Origin: Chloroflexota bacterium
Lineage (GTDB): Bacteria > Chloroflexota > Anaerolineae > B4-G1
Reading direction: 5' to 3'
Length of the DNA stretch: 5,966 nucleotides
NCBI GenBank assembly: GCA_003648085.1
Contig: QMOC01000184.1
Span: forward strand, 1 to 5,966
The first letter of the stretch is position 1. Every line of letters begins with the position of its first letter. Position numbers and translations under genes: made by a program. Positions 1 to 5,966 of this stretch are shown piece after piece. The notes under the pieces were generated by a model. That model did no database searches and was not told the origin of the DNA. It saw only the letters and a list, made by a program, of their open reading frames with translations.

Positions 1-110
1 ATGGCGACGTAGCGATCGAGGCCCGGATGGTAGGCCTTATAGACCTCGGCCATACCGCCGCTCCCCAGGTGCTCGATAATACGGTACTTACCCAGTGTCC
101 TGCCGATCAA
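1..110 (-). CDS. Ser/Thr protein kinase, N-terminal fragment (runs off the left edge)
   Basis: The reverse strand encodes 36 residues that read as the start of a Hanks-type (PknB-like) Ser/Thr kinase. After an opening IGRTLGKYRI there is a glycine-rich ATP loop, GSGGMAEVY (residues 16-24, pattern GxGxxxxV), then KAYHPGLDRYVA, which stops just before the expected VAIK lysine. Such enzymes transfer the ATP gamma-phosphate to Ser/Thr residues. In this family the kinase domain is often followed by a membrane segment and sensor repeats, which cannot be checked here. The start is taken as TTG at 110-108. No ATG or GTG occurs in frame between the alaS stop (which lies in the same frame) and this codon, and GAGGG sits 8 nt upstream at 123-119. 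It lies 105 nt downstream of alaS on the same strand. I see no clear terminator between them, so cotranscription is possible. The N-terminal wording resembles Chloroflexota kinases (recall only). Confidence 0.88.
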   Translation of the reverse strand, partial: MIGRTLGKYRIIEHLGSGGMAEVYKAYHPGLDRYVA

Positions 111-111
111 T

Positions 112-123
112 TTCCTATCCCTC
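112..123 (-). promoter_or_regulatory. Ribosome binding site that supports the TTG start of the kinase
   Basis: On the reverse strand the sequence GAGGGATAGGAA precedes the TTG. GAGGG (123-119) is spaced 8 nt from the codon, a normal Shine-Dalgarno distance. As no other start codon is available in frame, this site fixes the kinase start. Confidence 0.6.
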
Positions 124-165
124 GTGTAACTACCGATAGCACGGCAATATTCTGTGGTACTACCG
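124..165. repeat. Imperfect 12-bp direct repeat upstream of the kinase
   Basis: GTGTAACTACCG (124-135) and GTGGTACTACCG (154-165) match at 10 of 12 positions, share the 7-mer ACTACCG exactly, and start exactly 30 bp apart. They fill the short gap between the alaS stop and the kinase start, just upstream of the kinase ribosome binding site. They could be paired regulator sites or chance. I found no convincing -35/-10 pair for the kinase in this gap. Confidence 0.35.
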
Positions 166-215
166 CTTTTCGTGCATGTTGCCAGCAGACGGTCGAAATA
201 GCCTTCACCGGATAA

Positions 216-2969
<2,754 letters not shown>

Positions 2970-3000
2970 CGGTCCCTCTATCTCCTCCAAGTTGGGCAGT

Positions 3001-3029
3001 ATTGTAGCCGGAAGGGGGAAAACTGTCAA
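3001..3029 (-). promoter_or_regulatory. Sigma-70 promoter for alaS
   Basis: On the reverse strand there is a perfect -35 TTGACA (3029-3024), a 17-bp spacer and a -10 TACAAT (3006-3001, 5 of 6 matches). Transcription would start near 2993, leaving a leader of about 24 nt. That is too short for a T-box or other tRNA-sensing leader, so control of alaS would have to act at the promoter or at translation. No start site has been measured. Confidence 0.85.
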
Positions 3030-3047
3030 CTGGGTGAGGTTCCCCCT
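3013..3047. repeat. Perfect 8-bp inverted repeat around the alaS -35 box (candidate operator)
   Basis: AGGGGGAA (3013-3020) and TTCCCCCT (3040-3047) are exact reverse complements separated by 19 bp. The left arm lies in the alaS promoter spacer. The -35 hexamer (3024-3029) lies between the arms, and the right arm lies between the two divergent promoters. Neither predicted transcript includes this region, so an RNA hairpin or terminator role is unlikely. A DNA-binding site for a regulator of alaS, or of both promoters, fits better. No bound protein can be named. Confidence 0.5.
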
Positions 3048-3057
3048 ACGTGTGCGC

Positions 3058-3086
3058 TTGCTTCCCCGCTCTTCCTGTGGTACACT
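3058..3086 (+). promoter_or_regulatory. Extended -10 promoter for trpS
   Basis: A TTGCTT -35 (3058-3063), a 17-bp spacer and TACACT (3081-3086, 4 of 6 matches) are preceded directly by TGG, the TGn extended -10 element. Transcription would begin near 3093, giving a leader of about 27 nt ahead of trpS. The -35 boxes of this promoter and the alaS promoter face away from each other with 28 bp between them. No trp attenuator or T-box fits in this leader. Confidence 0.7.
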
Positions 3087-3119
3087 ACAGTTACGTAGAT
3101 TAAATAACAGGAGTACTGA

Positions 3120-4109
3120 ATGATGAGCACAAAGAAAGGTCGTGTCTTTTCCGGTGCCCGACCCACGGGCCGCCAGCATCTGGGCAACTACCTGGGTGCT
3201 ATCCGTAACTATGTCGCCTTGCAGGACGAGTACGATTGCATCTACTGCGTCGTGGACCTGCACGCCCTCACCACCCTCAAGGACACCGATAAATTGCGCG
3301 ACTGGACTTACGAGATGGTACTCGATTGGCTGGCCGCCGGGATGGACCCCGAACGGGGTACTATCATCTTCGTCCAGTCCCATGTACCCCAGGTGACCGA
3401 ACTGCATCTCCTGTTTTCGATGGTCACGCCCCTCGGCTGGCTCACCCGCCTGCCCACCTTCAAAGACAAAGTGCGCCAGCAGCCTGACAATGTCAATTAC
3501 GGCTTGGTCGGTTACCCGGTGCTGATGGCTGCCGACATCACGCTCTATAAGGCCGATACTGTTCCCGTCGGTGTGGACCAGGCCCCCCACCTGGAGTTCA
3601 CCCGCGAGATCGTGCGCCGCTTCAACCGCTACTTCGGCGATGTGCTGGTCGAGCCCCAGGCCAAGTACACCGACTTCCCCAAGGTGCTGGGAATTGACGG
3701 TGAGCAAAAGATGAGCAAGTCGCTGAACAATCACATCGAAATCGCCGCCACGCCGGAGGAAATCCAGCAGCGAGTGATGCAGATGGTCACCGACCCGGCC
3801 CGCCGCTACCGCAGCGACCCCGGTCACCCGGAGGTGTGCAACGTCTTCGCCCTGCACGGCTTCTTCTCACCCGACGACGTGGCCCGTATCGAGGCCGACT
3901 GCCGCTCCGCGGGCATCGGCTGCGTGGAATGCAAGCGGCTCTTCGCCCGCAACCTGGCCGATTACTTCGCTCCCTTCCGCGAACGGCGGGCGGCTCTGGC
4001 CGCAGACCCCCACTACGTGTGGGATGTCCTGGCCGAGGGTGCTCGCCGGGCCTCCGCCATTGCCTCGGAAGTCATCGCCGAGGTGAAGGCAGCGGTGGGG
4101 TTACCCTGA
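3120..4109 (+). CDS. trpS: Tryptophanyl-tRNA synthetase, with a Fe-S-type cysteine motif
   Basis: This class I synthetase activates tryptophan with ATP and loads tRNA-Trp in the cytoplasm. The 329-aa length is normal. The Rossmann-fold signature TGRQHLGNY is at 16-24 (HIGH-equivalent HLGN at 20-23), the Trp-pocket region GYPVLMAADI at 131-140, GVDQ at 151-154 and the ATP loop KMSKS at 197-201. The C-terminal part carries C240, C261, C268 and C271, a C-x20-C-x6-C-x2-C set that closely mirrors the [4Fe-4S] ligands known in Thermotoga maritima TrpRS near the anticodon-binding region. Cluster binding here is inferred. The start is the first of two tandem ATGs, with AGGAG (3109-3113) 6 nt upstream; the second, at 3123, would also be usable. 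It is the first gene of a plus-strand run, with its own promoter, and ends 5 nt before the MazG-type gene, which suggests translational coupling. Confidence 0.97.
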   Translation: MMSTKKGRVFSGARPTGRQHLGNYLGAIRNYVALQDEYDCIYCVVDLHALTTLKDTDKLRDWTYEMVLDWLAAGMDPERGTIIFVQSHVPQVTELHLLFSMVTPLGWLTRLPTFKDKVRQQPDNVNYGLVGYPVLMAADITLYKADTVPVGVDQAPHLEFTREIVRRFNRYFGDVLVEPQAKYTDFPKVLGIDGEQKMSKSLNNHIEIAATPEEIQQRVMQMVTDPARRYRSDPGHPEVCNVFALHGFFSPDDVARIEADCRSAGIGCVECKRLFARNLADYFAPFRERRAALAADPHYVWDVLAEGARRASAIASEVIAEVKAAVGLP

Positions 4110-4114
4110 GACAG

Positions 4115-4468
4115 ATGCCAGACGAGGACACCACCCTGGCCGATCTGCGCCAGCGCGTGGCCGAGTTCGTGGCCGCCCGCGACTGGAGGCAGTTCCATGT
4201 CCCTAAAAATCTCAGCATGTCCATCGCCATCGAGGCTGCCGAACTGATGGAACACTTCCAGTGGCTCACTCACGAGCAGGCAGCAGCCGCTTTGCAGGAC
4301 GAGGCAAAGCGGGCCGCCGTGACCGACGAACTGGCGGACGTGCTTATCTACGGGCTCAGCCTGGCGAACGTATTGGGCGTGGATGTGAGCACTGTGGTAT
4401 TGAACAAATTGGAGCAGAATGAGCGACGCTTCCCCGTCGAAGCGTGGCGGGGACGTGCGCGGGTATAA
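4115..4468 (+). CDS. Single-domain MazG-type nucleotide pyrophosphohydrolase
   Basis: The 117-aa protein is a stand-alone, all-alpha MazG-fold enzyme of the short dCTPase/iMazG kind. Such enzymes split (d)NTPs, often modified or non-canonical ones, to NMP and pyrophosphate using Mg2+. The metal-binding acidic pattern is visible: E40, E43 and E46 in EAAELME, then E72 and D75 in DELADVL. The typical C-terminal stretch NKLEQNERRFP follows. W50 of HFQW suits the base pocket. The exact substrate cannot be read from sequence; a dCTP-like base is the best-known choice for this subgroup. The start is ATG 4115, 5 nt after the trpS stop. The ribosome binding site is weak (a GGGG run 14 nt upstream), so coupling to trpS translation is likely. 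It is not the two-domain MazG of E. coli, and I see no toxin partner. Composition is G+C-rich like trpS. Confidence 0.88.
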   Translation: MPDEDTTLADLRQRVAEFVAARDWRQFHVPKNLSMSIAIEAAELMEHFQWLTHEQAAAALQDEAKRAAVTDELADVLIYGLSLANVLGVDVSTVVLNKLEQNERRFPVEAWRGRARV

Positions 4469-4488
4469 GTAGGAAGCGAGCTCGGAGT

Positions 4489-4497
4489 CCGCCAATG
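4489..4497. repeat. Left copy of a 9-bp direct repeat flanking the HNH gene
   Basis: CCGCCAATG here is repeated exactly at 5312-5320. Its last three bases are the start codon of the HNH gene. The pair brackets the A+T-rich insert and could be a target-site duplication or recombination scar, or chance. Confidence 0.35.
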
Positions 4498-5232
4498 CCG
4501 AGAAGAGATCAAAATACACATTGGAGGGATGCAGTTCTTGACGCTCTGCACCGCTTCTCGAATCGCCACAATACAAAAACGATCACTCGTCAGGGACTCC
4601 TGGAGGAAGAACTTGATCGCATTGTATCGGAAACGGGCACACGAGGGCTCACTCCTGAGCAGACCTTGAGCAGAGTGCTTCAAGAACTGCGAGATGAGGG
4701 AATTCTCTACTTCATAGGCGGTGGACAGTATCTTCTTCTGATGGATACGCCGATTGATGTAGAGATGGAAGAGCTTCCGCGAGACGCGATTGACTTCGCA
4801 ATTAGACGCGGCAAACTTCGGATAGGGATGGTCCCGGCACGTGATGAACTCACGATGTCTCGACGGAGATTGGGGCAATCCCGCATTCGCTGGCTCTGCC
4901 TCCATAGTTATGACCACCAATGTGCTCTTTGTGACATTAGAAACGAAAATCTATTAATCGCAAGCCATATTTCAAGATGGGCAGATGATCCGGAAGCCCG
5001 GGGTGTCCTTTCAAACGTCATTTGTTTTTGTAGGTTCCACGATGTTCTTTTTGAGTATGGCTATATCTCGCTGTCTGACGATTACCATGTCCTGAAAAAA
5101 GGAAACGTCAATAGCCAGACGGTAGCGCGCATCTTGGACATCACAAACGAATTTCGTTTACCGAAAGCCTATCCTCCAGCGCCCGAATTTCTGCAGAAGC
5201 ACAGGGTTAGGACCGGTTTCGAGAGGTGTTAG
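4495..5232 (+). CDS. HNH nuclease with putative N-terminal winged helix, orphan restriction-enzyme-like
   Basis: The 245-aa protein has two visible parts. Residues about 20-82 look like a winged-helix DNA-binding domain, ending in LQELRDEGILYFIGGGQYLL, a pattern seen in DpnI-like and other restriction enzymes. Residues about 128-192 form an HNH (beta-beta-alpha-metal) nuclease core. It has CALC (C143, C146), ASHI with H158, N174, CFC (C177, C179) and FHD with H182; the cysteines fit a structural zinc and H158/N174/H182 the HNH triad. Cutting of DNA, perhaps modified or foreign, is inferred. No methyltransferase is in the window, so it may be solitary or target modified DNA. The ATG at 4495 was chosen because GGAG lies 7 nt upstream (4484-4487). 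A TATAAG at 4464-4469 is a weak private -10 candidate without a good -35. The gene is clearly more A+T-rich than its neighbours (35% G+C by hand count at 4921-4980), which suggests horizontal transfer. All motifs look intact. Confidence 0.82.
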   Translation: MPRRDQNTHWRDAVLDALHRFSNRHNTKTITRQGLLEEELDRIVSETGTRGLTPEQTLSRVLQELRDEGILYFIGGGQYLLLMDTPIDVEMEELPRDAIDFAIRRGKLRIGMVPARDELTMSRRRLGQSRIRWLCLHSYDHQCALCDIRNENLLIASHISRWADDPEARGVLSNVICFCRFHDVLFEYGYISLSDDYHVLKKGNVNSQTVARILDITNEFRLPKAYPPAPEFLQKHRVRTGFERC

Positions 5233-5289
5233 GCAATCTGCCCGCATCTACTCAGGCTAGTCTGACCTTTGGCCGCATCGCCGTAAACA

Positions 5290-5316
5290 GGCGGTGTAAG
5301 CAGTAAGGTAACCGCC
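5290..5316 (+). repeat. Short inverted repeat just upstream of dtd
   Basis: GGCGGT (5290-5295) pairs perfectly with ACCGCC (5311-5316) across a 15-nt loop. It ends 4 nt before the dtd ribosome binding site GGAG (5321-5324). A 6-bp stem could modestly shape access to that site, but it has no U-run and is no terminator. The rest of 5233-5330 holds nothing else I can support; a possible promoter there is too weak to call. Confidence 0.25.
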
Positions 5317-5320
5317 AATG
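5312..5320. repeat. Right copy of the 9-bp direct repeat flanking the HNH gene
   Basis: This is the exact second copy of CCGCCAATG, placed directly before the dtd ribosome binding site. Fusing the two copies would leave a 39-nt gap between the MazG-type gene and dtd, similar in scale to other gaps in this run. Confidence 0.35.
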
Positions 5321-5330
5321 GGAGCGGAAT

Positions 5331-5768
5331 ATGCGAGCACTCATACAGCGGGTTAGTCGAGCCTCAGTGAGCGTCGGGGGCGAGGTCGTCGGTGCTATCG
5401 GGCGGGGCGTAGTTGTGCTTGTAGGCGTCACCCACGGCGACACGGAGGAGCAGGCCGAATGGCTGGCGCGCAAAGTGGCCGGCCTGCGCATCTTCGAGGA
5501 TAACGCAGGCAAGATGAACGCGGGACTGCTAGACGTGGACGGCGCGGCGCTGGTCATCTCCCAATTCACGCTCTACGCCGACTGCCGCAAGGGCCGCCGT
5601 CCCGGCTTCACCGACGCCGCTCCGCCGGAGGTGGCCGAACCGCTGGTAGAGCACTTCGCCCAGGCACTGCAGGGCTACGGTGTACCTGTCAAGACCGGTG
5701 TCTTCGGTGCGCACATGCTGGTGGAAATCCACAACGATGGCCCTGTGACCATTCTGCTGGAGCGGTGA
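5331..5768 (+). CDS. dtd: D-aminoacyl-tRNA deacylase (DTD)
   Basis: This cytoplasmic, normally dimeric enzyme hydrolyses D-amino acids, and glycine, from mischarged tRNAs; in known systems it clears Gly-tRNA-Ala made by AlaRS error. The 145-aa length is exactly typical. Both signature motifs are present: SQFTL at 77-81 (S77 and T80 match active-site positions numbered the same in E. coli Dtd) and the cross-subunit NDGPVT at 135-140, with GP at 137-138. The N-terminus [15 protein letters not shown] is canonical. The ATG at 5331 has GGAG 6 nt upstream (5321-5324). An ATG at 5318 is out of frame. High G+C, like trpS and unlike the HNH gene before it. It follows that gene after 98 nt and precedes the GNAT-like gene by 31 nt on the same strand. 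Proximity to alaS and trpS fits a translation-fidelity cluster. Confidence 0.97.
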   Translation: MRALIQRVSRASVSVGGEVVGAIGRGVVVLVGVTHGDTEEQAEWLARKVAGLRIFEDNAGKMNAGLLDVDGAALVISQFTLYADCRKGRRPGFTDAAPPEVAEPLVEHFAQALQGYGVPVKTGVFGAHMLVEIHNDGPVTILLER

Positions 5769-5799
5769 TACAGCGAAAAAATATTGTAAGGAGCGCAAT

Positions 5800-5966
5800 A
5801 TGTCCTCATCGAACGTCGAAATCATACCCGTCCAAGATCAGCAGGGCCGCGAGCGCTTCGTGCGCTTCGCGTGGCACGTCTACCGGGACGATCCCCTGTG
5901 GGTACCTCCCCTCATCCGCAGCCAATTGCACACGCTGGACCCGCAACGGGGGTCCTTCTTCCGCTA
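5800..5966 (+). CDS. GNAT-like conserved protein, N-terminal fragment (runs off the right edge)
   Basis: Fifty-five codons and two bases are present. The reading includes RERFVRFAWHVYRDD at about 17-31, then PLWVPPL at 32-38, and LDPQRGSFFR at 46-55. This resembles the opening of a widespread family of roughly 370-400-aa proteins usually annotated as GNAT-type N-acetyltransferases or hypothetical (sometimes as dATP pyrophosphohydrolase). The recognition is from recall of the pattern F-W-x-Y-x-D-D-P-x-W-V-P-P-L and the later LDP-x-R. The acetyl-CoA-binding part lies outside the window, so the enzyme class and substrate are unproven. The start is ATG 5800, with a strong AAGGAG (5788-5793) 6 nt upstream. 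The gene is 31 nt after dtd with no terminator between, so it is probably in the same transcript. Confidence 0.75.
   Translation, partial: MSSSNVEIIPVQDQQGRERFVRFAWHVYRDDPLWVPPLIRSQLHTLDPQRGSFFR

Noticed and set aside
2970..3857. Upstream extension of the alaS reading frame by almost 300 codons on the minus strand
   Set aside because: It lies antisense to trpS, crosses the promoter region, and has no synthetase homology. AlaRS homology begins at MNKMTSAEVRQSF with a ribosome binding site.
4464..4469. TATAAG as a promoter -10 for the HNH gene
   Set aside because: It matches 5 of 6 positions but has no acceptable -35 about 17 bp upstream and no TGn extension, so it is mentioned only as a weak candidate.
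4444..4494. GTG start for the HNH gene 17 codons upstream, overlapping the MazG-type gene
   Set aside because: The added residues derive from the end of the MazG-type gene and have no family resemblance. The ATG at 4495 has GGAG at a good distance.
4348..4920. 190-codon open frame on the minus strand across the MazG-type and HNH genes
   Set aside because: It overlaps two genes with clear motifs on the plus strand, has no recognisable domain, and spans a sharp composition change.
4115..5232. MazG-type gene plus HNH gene as a toxin-antitoxin or two-gene defence system
   Set aside because: The MazG-type gene is tightly joined to trpS and shares its composition, whereas the HNH gene differs. 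MazG is not itself an antitoxin, and no pairing signal such as overlapping genes is seen.
5254..5290. Possible promoter for dtd (CTGACC, then TAAACA)
   Set aside because: The -10 matches only 3 of 6 positions and the -35 only 4 of 6, which is not better than background.

Overview
The window is a G+C-rich bacterial chromosome segment that centres on translation and its quality control. It holds seven protein genes and no RNA gene, IS element or CRISPR array that I can see. The best guess for the source is a member of the Chloroflexota (Anaerolineae or Caldilinea type). That guess rests on recall of three things: the N-terminus of the Ser/Thr kinase, a cysteine-rich loop in the alanyl-tRNA synthetase, and the PLWVPPL-type N-terminus of the last gene. 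It is inference, not proof.

Minus strand, leftward (2969 to 1): alaS (alanyl-tRNA synthetase, 917 aa) is complete. It is followed 105 nt later by the first 36 codons of a bacterial Ser/Thr protein kinase, which begins at a TTG codon and runs off the left edge. The 150-bp gap between alaS and trpS (2970-3119) is a divergent control region. It has a near-consensus sigma-70 promoter for alaS, an extended -10 promoter for trpS, and a perfect 8-bp inverted repeat that brackets the alaS -35 box. There is no room for a T-box leader on either side.

Plus strand, rightward (3120 to 5966): trpS (tryptophanyl-tRNA synthetase with a C-x20-C-x6-C-x2-C cysteine set like that of Fe-S-cluster TrpRS enzymes) is followed after 5 nt by a single-domain MazG-type nucleotide pyrophosphohydrolase. 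After 26 nt comes a visibly more A+T-rich gene for an HNH nuclease with a putative winged-helix N-terminus, resembling an orphan restriction endonuclease. After 98 nt comes dtd (D-aminoacyl-tRNA deacylase), and after another 31 nt the first 55 codons of a GNAT-like conserved protein that leaves the window on the right.

Functionally, alaS, trpS and dtd charge tRNAs or remove wrong amino acids from them, and the MazG-type enzyme probably removes non-standard nucleotides, so most of the cluster is housekeeping and proofreading. The HNH gene is the outlier in composition and function and looks like an inserted defence cargo. A 9-bp direct repeat (CCGCCAATG) lies at both of its edges and is compatible with insertion between the MazG-type gene and dtd. 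The longest gene-free stretch is the 150-bp alaS/trpS region.
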